NCBI GenBank assembly: GCA_013368375.1 | Contig: JAACJP010000005.1 | Location: forward strand, 806,001 to 870,000 | Direction: 5' to 3' | Length of the DNA stretch: 64,000 nt | Source of the DNA: Tricholomella constricta | Taxonomy: Eukaryota; Basidiomycota; Agaricomycetes; Agaricales; Lyophyllaceae | Shown: piece after piece, positions 42,974 to 53,600 of the stretch | How positions within the stretch are numbered: position 1 is the stretch's first letter | Layout: each line of letters opens with the position of its first letter | Position numbers and translations under genes: made by a program | The notes under the pieces: model-generated | The model's database searches: none | Seen by the model: only the letters and a program-made list of their open reading frames with translations | Told to the model about the DNA's origin: nothing

Positions 42974-45900
42974 ATGACACCAACTCCCACATCCGGAAAG
43001 AGCCGAACTCCGGTCTTCGAGGATGCGCTCGCAGCGCATCCTCCATCACAACTTCCACTGCAACCAGTGGAAGTCGGATCAGTCGCTGGTGGACAAAGTC
43101 CACCAGCGCAGAATACACTAGGAGTAGAATCGGAGGAACTTTGGCCAATAGCAAGCACCAATGTGCCTGGGAGCCTGGCCGATGAATTGGCCAGGTCACA
43201 TCGACCTGGCTCCACGGCGGGAAGCAGATGGCCAGACAGCCGTCTGTCAAATAGAGCGTTCGGGGCGTCCACCCTGAGCATAATCAAGATGGAGTCGGAC
43301 GAAGACGACTTGTCCGACCCCGAGCCTAATGAAGAAGAGGCCAGCGAAAGGGAACTGCTTGCGCTTCAAGTGAAGCAATTCTGGGACACCACCGATGTGG
43401 TTAGCGAGCATCAGCGAAGGCGACTGGAGGAACAAGCGGATAGGCTCGTTCTGCGATCTACCGGAGCACAATCCGTTGGAGAAATGGTCGCACAAGCATA
43501 TGCCGACCGATACTTGGAAGCGCTGTCCGTAGTAGTTACGGAATACAGGAAGAAGTACCCTAAGGGAACTTCGAATTCAGCAGTCAGCTCGATCGCTGGG
43601 ACGCCTGTACCTAAGAAAGCCTCGTTCAACAAAGGAAAAGGTCGTTGGGATGACCTCTTCACTCCTCAAGCAGTGGCTGCCGGATCGAACCAGCCTCTTG
43701 ATGAGGCTGCCATGGCAGTATCGGCGCTGCATCAAGCGCGACAGTTAGGAGAATCTGACGACGATTATCGTCGTCGGTCTGCGGCAGCGAAGCGCGAAAG
43801 AATGACTCGTGAAGAGCATCTTGCGCAACCACAGGGATCCAAATGGGCCCCTGTTAGTGAGTCTACGTTAGACCCACCCACGGAACGTAAGTATACAACC
43901 CCGCAAGCAGCTGGCGACGAAAGCGCGCCAGCTATTCAAGTACCTATGGATGCGAAGGATGGCCGTGTTCCATTAGCGAAAGATTGGAACAACCGAGTCG
44001 CATATCAGCGTTTGAGAAACGCTGATTTATCACGGAGCAAGTTCACGAATTATGATGATCAAGGAGTCGTCTTCGAAGGACATATGCCCGTAGATGAGAT
44101 GGCGAGGCAATGGGCCTCGCAAACTCAAGGTTCGGATGGTGGACTGGGAAATGGGGCCGTCGGAAAACATAATACGACGGCGACGGCTAACGGCCGTCAA
44201 GACATGCGGGTTCGTATAAGTGAACCCACTTCACATGCTCAGCCTCGATTTCAAAGTCGAGGCTACTCAATGCCTGACCCGATTCGCAGGAGTCAATCAA
44301 TTGCGGACGGAATATATGCTGCTGGAGAGAAGCATAAAACTAAGATGCACGAACGGTTGCATCAACTGATACACGAGCGACTGGCTGTACGCCTATCGCT
44401 CCCTGATGGTATGAAATCTCGCCGTGCGGACTCAAAGTCCGTAGGCACTTATAGTGGAAGCGCCAAGTTTGGCGAATTGGAAGAATGGCTAGCCAGCCTT
44501 GTCGTGATGCTAGCCGTGAGCCAGTTTGGAGGAGCAGAACGCGACCAAGAGCGCGTTCTGATAACATCTGAGTTCCTTGATGGTGAAGCTCGGAAATGGT
44601 ACAATCGCCATGTTATCCATGTGAACCGCGAAAAGCAGTCCTGGACGTTTGAAGACGTCATACTAGGGCTGTACGATCGGTTCGTGCTGCCTTCAACCAT
44701 GCAGGATGCTCGTAACGACTTTAACGCCGTTACCTATTCGGCGAGCAAAGGCATACAAGGTCTGTATGACGACCTTGTGGATCATGCCATGAACATGGCA
44801 GCAAGAACGGATGATTGGACGTTCCTGGAGAAATTTCTCAAAACACTTCCGCGCGATATGCGGAAGGCCTTATTCGATGACGGGCTATCACCCGAAATCA
44901 ATACAGCCCAAGAGTTCCTAGCGGTGGGCCTAGCACTTCAAGCCACCCAGAAAACGGCTGATTACTTTGAGCGGACCATAACCGCTCAGCGAAGTCAACC
45001 GAGCCAAATGCGGAAACCAGATGGGGGGCGAGTAAACGCTCCACACAACAATTTCAACAGGCCTCGACGGGTGTATGGCGCAGTAAATGAAAAGCCATAT
45101 GTCAAGCCAGCGTATCAGGATCAATCTGGACGTGGAGAGCAGAAGCCCCACGTCGAAAAACCAGCAATAAAGACAGGAGATCGTCCGCGTTTCGATCAAC
45201 CTAAAAACCACGATCATCACAACCACCCTCCGGGGGAAGTGTGCTTTAATTGTGGAAAACTAGGGCATTTTGCAAAAGATTGCAAACAGCCCAAGAAACA
45301 GCGAGCGTTCCTAAGGGCCGCACGTACAGCGGCACCTGACGCGGCAAGTGAGGCGGACGATGAAGACACGTCTCCCGAGGACCCGGACGGACGAGACAAT
45401 GGACGCCCTGATACAGAGGCGGACAATGAAGACGAAGGCGATGAGTTCGTAGACATGGAGGTCTACGAAAATGAATACTATGCTCGGGACGATGAGACCG
45501 AGCGTATGTTTGCAATGACAGAAGTAATTGCATCAGAAGAACGCAATGATAAACCACCAGTTCGCAAAGTTAAAGTGTGGACAGGGAGGGACAAAATTGC
45601 TCGTCCCGTAGTTCCGATAAAGGACAAGGAGTGCCTTGTCACCTACATTAACGTAGGTGGACATGAGGCTTGGACCCTTTGGGATTCCGGGAGTACAACT
45701 ACCGGACTTACGCCGTCATTCGCTCAAGTGGCCGATATTCGAGTATTTCCGCTGGAGGATCCATTAATCCTCCAGCTCGGGACTAAAGGAAGTCGGGCCA
45801 CAGTAAACTTTGGTACGACGGTGGAAGCCGCTCTGCCAGGGTTTAAAGGCAAGGTCTACATGGACCTTGCTAACTTTGATCGATACGACGTGATTATAGG

Positions 45901-46054
45901 CACGCCGTTTATGCGCGCAAATAACGTCGTGCTGGACTTTAACCGTGACGAAGTTGTCGTCAATGGAGTCGCTATACCAGCGGCTAAGGTAAAAATGGAG
46001 GATACCGATGGCCGAGCTAGACGCCATCGGTCATTGGAGAAACGAAGAGAATGA
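42974..46054 (+). CDS. Element D gag-protease (1026 aa)
   Basis: ATG start MTPTPTSGKSRTPVFEDA, intact. N-terminal helical motif QFWDTTDVVSEHQRRRLEEQ near residue 135; gag core (LEEWLASLVVMLAVSQFGG, SEFLDGEARKWYNRHV) near residues 500-560; zinc knuckle CFNCGKLGHFAKDC near 760; acidic linker; retropepsin with LWDSGSTTTGL near 900 and DVIIGTPFMRANNVV. So the protease is made with Gag rather than with RT. It ends RRE TGA, followed by CTA in the same frame as pol. Confidence 0.92.
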   Translation: MTPTPTSGKSRTPVFEDALAAHPPSQLPLQPVEVGSVAGGQSPPAQNTLGVESEELWPIASTNVPGSLADELARSHRPGSTAGSRWPDSRLSNRAFGASTLSIIKMESDEDDLSDPEPNEEEASERELLALQVKQFWDTTDVVSEHQRRRLEEQADRLVLRSTGAQSVGEMVAQAYADRYLEALSVVVTEYRKKYPKGTSNSAVSSIAGTPVPKKASFNKGKGRWDDLFTPQAVAAGSNQPLDEAAMAVSALHQARQLGESDDDYRRRSAAAKRERMTREEHLAQPQGSKWAPVSESTLDPPTERKYTTPQAAGDESAPAIQVPMDAKDGRVPLAKDWNNRVAYQRLRNADLSRSKFTNYDDQGVVFEGHMPVDEMARQWASQTQGSDGGLGNGAVGKHNTTATANGRQDMRVRISEPTSHAQPRFQSRGYSMPDPIRRSQSIADGIYAAGEKHKTKMHERLHQLIHERLAVRLSLPDGMKSRRADSKSVGTYSGSAKFGELEEWLASLVVMLAVSQFGGAERDQERVLITSEFLDGEARKWYNRHVIHVNREKQSWTFEDVILGLYDRFVLPSTMQDARNDFNAVTYSASKGIQGLYDDLVDHAMNMAARTDDWTFLEKFLKTLPRDMRKALFDDGLSPEINTAQEFLAVGLALQATQKTADYFERTITAQRSQPSQMRKPDGGRVNAPHNNFNRPRRVYGAVNEKPYVKPAYQDQSGRGEQKPHVEKPAIKTGDRPRFDQPKNHDHHNHPPGEVCFNCGKLGHFAKDCKQPKKQRAFLRAARTAAPDAASEADDEDTSPEDPDGRDNGRPDTEADNEDEGDEFVDMEVYENEYYARDDETERMFAMTEVIASEERNDKPPVRKVKVWTGRDKIARPVVPIKDKECLVTYINVGGHEAWTLWDSGSTTTGLTPSFAQVADIRVFPLEDPLILQLGTKGSRATVNFGTTVEAALPGFKGKVYMDLANFDRYDVIIGTPFMRANNVVLDFNRDEVVVNGVAIPAAKVKMEDTDGRARRHRSLEKRRE

Positions 46055-46060
46055 CTAAAA
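46052..46060 (+). promoter_or_regulatory. Element D gag-pol stop TGA-CTA, probable readthrough
   Basis: TGA at 46052-46054 is followed by CTA AAA, and the same frame stays open through pol. E has the same TGA CTA AAA. UGA followed by CUA is a known readthrough-promoting context. Confidence 0.75.
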
Positions 46061-46991
46061 GTAACAGTAGAAGATGACGATGATCCTGATAATGAGGGTA
46101 GGCCGATAAACAGCCTACCGAAGGATCATCCAGCACTTTTATTATCCGAGGAAGAGTTTCAAGAAACTCTTAAGGAGGGGGATAAGCCACCTCCGAAGAA
46201 GAGAAAACCCCAACGACGACAGCAGAAGGCAAAAAACGAGCCTTCGAACGAACGAGCACAGGTTGACGAGCCATGCGAAGAACATCAGCGCGATAATGAA
46301 GCGCGTAAGACGAGCGGGGCCGACAAGGATACGGAATCAGAGCCGTATACGAATACGAGTAATCGATCATTTTGGGATAGACCAAATCCACATCCACAAT
46401 ATGAGTGGATGTTCGACCCACGGATGCCGCAAGAATGGAACGCAGTAATAGCGTCAATGCGGGCTCACGAAGGAAGAAATGTAGGCACGCGAGGACAAGT
46501 GTACCGAAATCCACGGCCTGAGGAAGTATCGGAGCCAACGGAAATGAATTTTCCGGTGAATATACAACGGGCTAAACGGCCGTTGTATCGGTTACCAGTG
46601 AAGGATGAGAGTGACTTTGCTCTCGTAAAACTACGAGCTAGGTTTGATGTTAAACCTAGCAATAAAGACACAGTGCACATTCGCGCTGCAAGAACGGTGA
46701 ACGGAAAAGGTAAGGCACCCAATGGAGGCCTTACCGCGGAAGATTATCCACGACTTCGCCAGCAATGGCATGACGAATTCAAAGATATGGTGGGTGGTAC
46801 GAAACAACAGCTACCACCCTGGCGGGAAGTCAATCACGAGATTACTCTCGTCGATGATGAGAAACAGTACCAGTACCACGCGCCGAGGTGCCCAATGTCC
46901 CTTCGCGAGGAATTCTACGCGAAGGTCAATTGGTATACGGATTCTAAATGGTGGGAGCCTCGTTCGGCGAAGCAAGCAGCGCCGCTGCTAT
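46055..46991 (+). pseudogene. Element D pol, segment 1 (up to E)
   Basis: Open from the TGA through a charged linker, YEWMFDPRMPQEWNAVIASM and KQAAPLL, where E is inserted in the RT N-terminus after GCTAT. The sequence resumes at 58001. Confidence 0.9.
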
Positions 46992-47212
46992 TGTAACGGA
47001 GTTACAAGATTGGGGACCTTGCTGTGCACGCTAGACGTAAGCTTGACAAGTCTGTCGATTGCTACGTATAGGTGTACAAGGTCTACTATTTAATTATGTA
47101 ATGTAAAGGATTAAATAGGCAACACCGGAAGGTGTTGCCAAACAATAGCATAATCGTGTCGATAAGATACGATTAGATCAGATTAGTCGATAAGATAGTA
47201 AGCGCCCTTACA
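46992..47212 (-). repeat. Element E 3' LTR
   Basis: 221 bases, identical by eye to 57780-58000. Carries the GGCAACACC/GGTGTTGCC stem. Confidence 0.95.
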
Positions 47213-47244
47213 TACCCCCCTTTAAGATCGCTAGTAGCGATCTT
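47213..47244 (-). promoter_or_regulatory. Element E polypurine tract with 10-bp stem
   Basis: Minus strand: AAGATCGCTA (47244-47235) pairs with TAGCGATCTT (47233-47224) around one base. The run AAAGGGGGGTA (47223-47213) then abuts the LTR. Confidence 0.8.
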
Positions 47245-47587
47245 CACCAGGGAGTAATGCAATAAGTAATAATAAATTAAGGCAAGAGGGAGGGTGTAGG
47301 TCCCGGCGACCTACACCCAATATCGCCTGCACAGAAATACGTATTACTGGTACGTATTCATGACCGAATACATAGTGGAGACAATAGTTCCACTACACGG
47401 CTTCCAAGTGCCGCTCGAGGTGGCCTGGGATTGAGGACATCCGGTGTTGCGTATATTTGAGTACGCGACCTGCGGTTTGCTCCTCGGGAGTAAGGTGGTC
47501 TACACCTGACAATGGCGGTCGTCCCGACGATACCTCCTGCGTGTCGAGGTCGGTTCGTTGACGGGGGGATTAAGTTGTCTCCCCGAC
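47245..47587 (-). other. Element E 3' untranslated region
   Basis: About 340 bases between the third ORF and the polypurine-tract stem, with no ORF. Probably the 3' leader into the LTR. Confidence 0.55.
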
Positions 47588-50560
47588 CTATGACTCCATC
47601 ACTGTGTCGGGGTCGGTGGGGTTGGATTCCACCGGACCCTGGCTAGTGGTAATCACTGCCAGTGATAGAGGCCCTGTGAGGGCCGACACGGGGTCCACTT
47701 GGGTTTCGGTAGCTCCTATTGGAGCTGCCACGACTGTGGAGGGTGTCGCGGGGGCAGGTGTGAGTGCCGCCGGGTCCGCCATTTCGACGTTGGTAGACGT
47801 CGATCCCGATGGAGCGGGAGTGTGCAGGTCCGGAGGGGGAAACTCCCCTCTCCGAACACGGAGTTCTCGGAAATGTGGGTCTTCACCCACAAACATCCAT
47901 TCCACGCTGGATAAACAATCCAGCCCCTCGTTCTGAAACTCCAAGCGCATTAACGTTTGAATGCGCGTGATGTCGTCGGTAGTGGGATGGTACCACCCGT
48001 CCCATTCCGGAATGGCGGGTGGCACGCCCAATTGATCGAGTCGACGAACGCGATCGTCGTCAACATTGTGGAACAGGTCCTTATGAGGATCTGCAGTAGA
48101 GTAGTTATGGTCTAAATAGTGTAGACCATAAGTATAGCTGTGGTTTATCCAACTAATTGGAATACCACTGTTAATAAGGTGTTGTAGGACACCTTGTTCC
48201 GTCAACCGCCCTTCGGGAGCGGTAGGTTGGATCCGAGGGATAATAACCTCGGGTCCGGTAATCGGCGTGAACGGCCGATCAGGGTTGGCCTCGTTATGGG
48301 CCGCCACCGCTTCTGCATAGAAGTATGGCCGTGCGGTAATGGTTGCGAAAATTCGCATAAACCATGCCCGCATACTATGAGTTACTGGCGACAATACGTT
48401 CGCCAGTAAGTAGCCCCAGGTCCCGCGACGATGAACGCGGAACCGGTAGTCCATTACGATACCTCCATATTGGTTCTTAGAACCAATACGCCCATGGTGA
48501 ATCATATGTCGACACCAATGTTCGACATCCAATGCATGAGCTGGGCCGGGTTGGGGGAGACCAGCTCCTCGTGTCGGCTTGTCATGCCGATATTCGAATG
48601 CTTTACCCGGCCTTCTAATGACCGGGGCATTCCAGATGGGTGACCGTTCACTGAACGGTCGTGAGACGCTGCGGAATTCGTCCATGGCTGCACGAGCCAT
48701 GGCTCGGTCGCGCAAGTGAGGCGCGACCGATAGGGTGATCCGACGGAATTCTCTGAAGAGCATAAAGGCCTCGGCCCGCTCTTCATCCCTCACCCCATGG
48801 CGTCGGTTATTGATCAGCTCATAGAGCTGATCAACTTCACGGGGGTTCATTGGGAACCCACGTGGTGCGACGGCATACAGCCGTCCATCTGAGGGACGGG
48901 AGTTTTGTCCCGTCCCTAGCTCGCTCTCTGAGACGCGAGCTGCTGTGCCTAGCGCAAAGGCACGATTCTGGGCGGACGACACATATACCGTCCGCGACAC
49001 CATATCCCAGAAGCGGTTGTCCCGCTCGTGGCGGCCGTTGATAAAGACCACCCCAAGCTCTTCAGGGATCCGTCCCGGCGCCTCCTTCTCAGCTTTGCGA
49101 GCCATATTCTCGCGATGCTGCTTTTGCCCGGCAGCCTTCTTCTTGCTGACGGGTTTCTCGTCGTCGGAGGACTCGCCGTAGTCCGACTCGTCCATAAATT
49201 CGGCGTACGGGTCAGACGCCTTTTGTTTGCCTTTGCCCTTTGGCGGAGGCGATGGGGGCTGCACCATCGTAGTGGGTGGTGCAGGCGATGGTGCCGGCAA
49301 GGTATACTTGCCAACAGGTTCCTTCTTTTGGGAACCTCTCTCTGGGTTCCGTACCCGGCTTTCTCCCGGGGTCGGTAGTGGGAGTAATGCTCCCGCTGTC
49401 TGTTGCTGTTGCGGTGCCTGCACCGCGGATGTCGACGATGTCGACGCCCTTCGTTCGACTTCTCGAGCCGGTAAGGGACGCACTTCGCGCGTCCCTCGGT
49501 CCTCGCGACGCTCCTCTCGTTGAGGACCATAATCAAGTGGGCGCTCATCACGCCACACTTCTTGGTCGGGATGGCGGTCGAACCGCCGATACTCTTGTTC
49601 CGGGCGTCGTTCCTGACGCCTGGGTTCATATAAGGTGCGTTCTTCTCGCCGCACCTCGGTCTGCTGTCTTTTCATGGGTCGGGACGATGGTCCCTCCCCG
49701 CGATCTGGCGACGCCACTGCCGGTCGCTTTTTTGCCAGGCTGAGTTGCTCAGCCATGGCCGACTCTCTCGCCTTCACGCGTCTCAAGTCCGCGCGAACTC
49801 CATCGTACGCATCAAGCAGCTGGGTTACAACCAGCTGCGCCATCCCGTCGTCCAAGAAATCACAAAACTCGCGGTGAATACCCGCGTCTTCCAATCGGTC
49901 CAAGATAGACGAAAGGAGACCATCATCTGCGAATGGTCTCCTCGAACTTGACGCAGACGACGCTGCGCGATCGTCTGCCGGCCTCCGCGAACTCGACGCA
50001 AACGAACCTCTTTGTTCGTCTGCATATGGCGCGGCATATTGCCGCGCCGGTTCGCTGCGCGCCACTTGCGCCGGTGGAGTAGGTGTTTTTTGACGACTTT
50101 GGTCGTCCACCTCCATTTTCTCTGACTCGTTGTACCGCGTATTTTGCGGTACGATTGGGGCGGGCATTTGGGGGTACCACGTCGGTGGTGGGTACCCCAT
50201 GAAGCTCTGCATTGATGGCATATGTTGATATGCCATCGACGGTGGGTAGAACCCACCCGTCTGTGGTTGTTGCCCCTGCTGGGGCGGTTGGCTCATGTGG
50301 CCAACCATAGGGTATAGTTGTTGCCCCTGATGGGGCGGTTGCCCCTGGTGGGGCAGTTGGCTCATGTGGCCAACCGATGGGTATTGAAATGTTTGGGGCT
50401 GCACGCCCATATAGGTTGGGGGCGGGGGCGCGCTTTCCGCGCGTCCCTGCACCTCCTCCCCTTTTGGACTCGATCCCGAGGCCATATTTTGATAGTCGGT
50501 GCGGCTGTCGCCGCCCCGAGTCGCGTCGTTGCTTGAATTTGCTCCTGCGGTTGGGTACAT
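47588..50560 (-). CDS. Element E third ORF (about 990 aa), unknown, not envelope-like
   Basis: First ATG in frame is at 50560 (MYPTAGANSSND); the frame itself is open 15 codons further up. It begins 125 bases after the pol stop, same strand. Residues 1-160: Gln/Pro/Gly/Tyr-rich repeats (PPHQGQ, GHMSQPPQQGQ). Then a short helical domain (LSSILDRLEDAGIHREF, VVTQLLDAYDGVRADLRRVK), a long Arg/Glu-rich linker, and from about residue 500 a globular part: PEELGVVFINGRHERDNRFW, PRGFPMNPREVDQLYELINN, WCRHMIHHGRIGSKNQYGG, YGLHYLDHNYSTADPHKDLF, PEWDGWYHPTTDDITRIQTL. No signal peptide or membrane segment is visible. I recall similar C-terminal sequences in mushroom genomes without known function. A 4-codon ORF (ATG at 50610) sits between pol and this ORF. 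Confidence 0.85.
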   Translation of the reverse strand: MYPTAGANSSNDATRGGDSRTDYQNMASGSSPKGEEVQGRAESAPPPPTYMGVQPQTFQYPSVGHMSQLPHQGQPPHQGQQLYPMVGHMSQPPQQGQQPQTGGFYPPSMAYQHMPSMQSFMGYPPPTWYPQMPAPIVPQNTRYNESEKMEVDDQSRQKTPTPPAQVARSEPARQYAAPYADEQRGSFASSSRRPADDRAASSASSSRRPFADDGLLSSILDRLEDAGIHREFCDFLDDGMAQLVVTQLLDAYDGVRADLRRVKARESAMAEQLSLAKKRPAVASPDRGEGPSSRPMKRQQTEVRREERTLYEPRRQERRPEQEYRRFDRHPDQEVWRDERPLDYGPQREERREDRGTREVRPLPAREVERRASTSSTSAVQAPQQQQTAGALLPLPTPGESRVRNPERGSQKKEPVGKYTLPAPSPAPPTTMVQPPSPPPKGKGKQKASDPYAEFMDESDYGESSDDEKPVSKKKAAGQKQHRENMARKAEKEAPGRIPEELGVVFINGRHERDNRFWDMVSRTVYVSSAQNRAFALGTAARVSESELGTGQNSRPSDGRLYAVAPRGFPMNPREVDQLYELINNRRHGVRDEERAEAFMLFREFRRITLSVAPHLRDRAMARAAMDEFRSVSRPFSERSPIWNAPVIRRPGKAFEYRHDKPTRGAGLPQPGPAHALDVEHWCRHMIHHGRIGSKNQYGGIVMDYRFRVHRRGTWGYLLANVLSPVTHSMRAWFMRIFATITARPYFYAEAVAAHNEANPDRPFTPITGPEVIIPRIQPTAPEGRLTEQGVLQHLINSGIPISWINHSYTYGLHYLDHNYSTADPHKDLFHNVDDDRVRRLDQLGVPPAIPEWDGWYHPTTDDITRIQTLMRLEFQNEGLDCLSSVEWMFVGEDPHFRELRVRRGEFPPPDLHTPAPSGSTSTNVEMADPAALTPAPATPSTVVAAPIGATETQVDPVSALTGPLSLAVITTSQGPVESNPTDPDTVMES

Positions 50561-50685
50561 GTTGTGGTTGTTGGTTGAAAATTTGGTTGCGCGTCCTAGC
50601 GCCAAAACATATTTAACCTTCTGTCATAACTTTTGATGGTTATGTAATTTTTCTGATCGCCGTGATCACATGACCGCGCCACATT

Positions 50686-53600
50686 CTAGGTTCGTCGCGG
50701 CAACCTCGATGCGCTGCCCACCCCTTGCAATTCCAAGTAGCGGTCCAATGCCGCTAACTTGTTACAATTGTTGTGCGATTCCCAGGTGGTGTCACCTAGA
50801 CTCCACCTAACTTGGTATTCCACTTTATTATTTTGGGTCCATCTATGGCCCAAAATCTCTTCGACAAACCATTCGTGATCGTCCGGCGCCCCAAAATCAT
50901 AGGGCTCCGGGTGAGTTCTATTCGGGAACATTGCATCGTTTGTTGCGTAGTATGGGCGCAACAGCGATATGTGAAATGTTGGATGTATTCGACGCTCCAT
51001 AAGCGCCGTAGGTAATTCCAGCGTATAGTTCGACGTGTCTGGCATGGCCTTCAATACTTTGTAGGGCCCGACGAATTTCGGACATAATTTCCGGGCGCGT
51101 CCCTTGGGGAGGTTCAAGTTCTTGGTAGATAAATATACCAAGTCACCCCCCTTTATTTCCGGACCAGTGGATCGACGCCTGTTTGCCTCGCGCGTTTGAA
51201 ATACGCGCGTTTCGATTATAGCGTCATGCGCCTCCGCTATGTTCTGCAATGCGCGTTCAGCGTATTCCCGAATTCCCTTTGGTATTACGCTGTCTGAGCG
51301 TATCTCTTTCAACATGGATGGCATGTATCCACCATTCAACTCAAATGGAGCGAACTTGGTGGTAGCCGATACGCTCGCATTTATCGCAAACTCGGCCATG
51401 GGTATACGATCTACCCAATCTTTTTGGTCATGCCGTACAACGGCGCGAAATATCTGGCCAATACTACGATTGGCTCGCTCCGTCTGTCCATCCGTCTGAG
51501 GGTGGAAAGATGTCGACATTAGAAGCTTAGCTCCTAATAATTTATGTAGTTCGCGCCACCAGCGCGAGGTAAACTTAGAGTCTCGGTCGCTTACGATCGA
51601 GCTTGGAAGGCCATGTAACCTGACGATTTCCCGTAGGTATACCCATGATAATTGGGCTGCCGTCATCGTCGTATGTATGGGTATCATATGCACCATACTC
51701 GTCATACGACAAATTACTACCCATAGGTAGTTATATCCCTTTGATTCTGGAAATGGACCGATAAAGTCCATTCCGATAGAATCCCAAGGCTTAGTGGGTA
51801 CTGGCAGGGAATGTAGTTTCCCTAACGGTTTCTGATTTGACGTCTTGATCTGTTGGCAATACTCGCACGTTTTACAAAACGTACGAACAGTCGTGGCTAG
51901 TGATGGCCACCAATACCATCGTCGAATATATTCAGTAGTCCGTTCGGCACCGAAATGGCCCATAGTTTTATGGGCTTGCTCAACAATTGACGTGATGATC
52001 TCGGGTTCTCGCGGTATGCATAGAACGCTATCATTTATAGCGTTCGTGGTCCAAATCAGATTGTCTTTCGTAGTGAACGTACGAAAGTCCGTTGGGTTAG
52101 TGAGAATCACTGAAAAAAGTTTGTCCTTTGGGTATCCCAGGATAACGTCGTTACGGATCTTTTCGTCCGTTTTGTCTGGGGGAGGGGCAACTGTGTCCCT
52201 TCCGAGGACCATATCTCCAACCGTACGTTCCAGTTCGGTTGGCCTCTGGCTTTTTTGAAGGTGTGACGATGGTCCGGATGCGATACTTGGTGCCGCAGCC
52301 TCCATTATCTGGGCTTCTACATCTCGATCCTCCTGGCGTTCTTGAAGACGCTTGCTTCGACGTATTTCTACGTCCTTCATCGCTCGAATTTCAACTACTT
52401 TTTCCACGATTTCATGGTATCGTGGTACTGGTAAATCTTCACCAGTAGGATCGATTCTAGCATCGGCAGCTACGAAGTCGTGGACGTCGTAACGATCGTG
52501 ATGGTTATCGCTCTCGAAATATCGCGATAGGCAGTCGGCGACTTTATTCAGTTCGCCTTTCACATAGGTAATGTCGAAGTTAAATCGCGACATGTATTCC
52601 ATCCATCGACGCTGCCTAGGTGATAAATTCACCTGGGTCTTAAAGAATTCGAGGGCTTTGTGGTCGGTAATGATGTGGATTTTATAGCCCACAAGTTTAT
52701 CCTCCCACTTAAGTAATGCTTCGAGGATAGCTAAGGTTTCGAGTTCATGCACGGCGTAATTCTGCTGTGCATTCGTGAATTTTTTGGACATGAATCCAGC
52801 CGGCTGAGCTTGGATCCACGTAGGTCCTTGACCATACATCGCACCGACGCCTGACTTGGAGGCGTCACATATAATCCAAATTGGTTCGTCTGTCTTCGGT
52901 TGAATAGGCCGAATAATTGGCGTCGTGCAACATATATGCTTTATCATTTCAAAGCATCGTTGATGAATTGGTCTCCAATAGAATGGCGACCCATTCTCGG
53001 TCATCGCCATTAGTGGCCCAGTGTACGCGGATATATCTGGGAGGAATTGACCCAGATAATTAACCAGTCCAACGAATCGCTGTATATCGTTGTAATTCCG
53101 TGGAACCCTCCAATCGCGAATCCGTGCCAATTTATCGGCGTCAGGGTGAATTCCTTGGTCGTCGATTATATGACCAAGGCAATCGACGCGATCCGAATAT
53201 AGTTCGCATTTCTTCCACTTCAAATAAAGGGACTGTTCGCGTAATCGTTCGAACACTACTCGAAGATGATCTTCATGTTCTTCGATGGAGTTCGAAAATA
53301 TGAATATGTCGTCCAAGTACACATGCATAAATTTCCCAATGACGTCCCGAAAAATTGACGTCATTAATCGTTGAAATGTTGCGGGGGCGTTACAGTCCCC
53401 GATTTGCATTATGTTGCTAACGTACGTTCCCGCTATCGTTGCAAAGGCGGTCTTGTGTACGTCCTTCTCGAGGATGCGTACTTGTTCGTACGCATCCGTT
53501 AAGTCAATTTTGGACCGTATTTTTCCCCTAGCGACATCTTCGCGAATAACTTCCTGGTCTGGCAAGGGCGTAACGTCCTTGATCGTGTTATCGTTACGCT

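Noticed and set aside
46052..46054. TGA as selenocysteine codon
   Set aside because: Most fungi lack selenoprotein machinery and the context is a gag-pol junction; readthrough is simpler.
47588..50560. Third ORF of E as an envelope gene
   Set aside because: No signal peptide, transmembrane or fusion segment; composition is soluble and charged.
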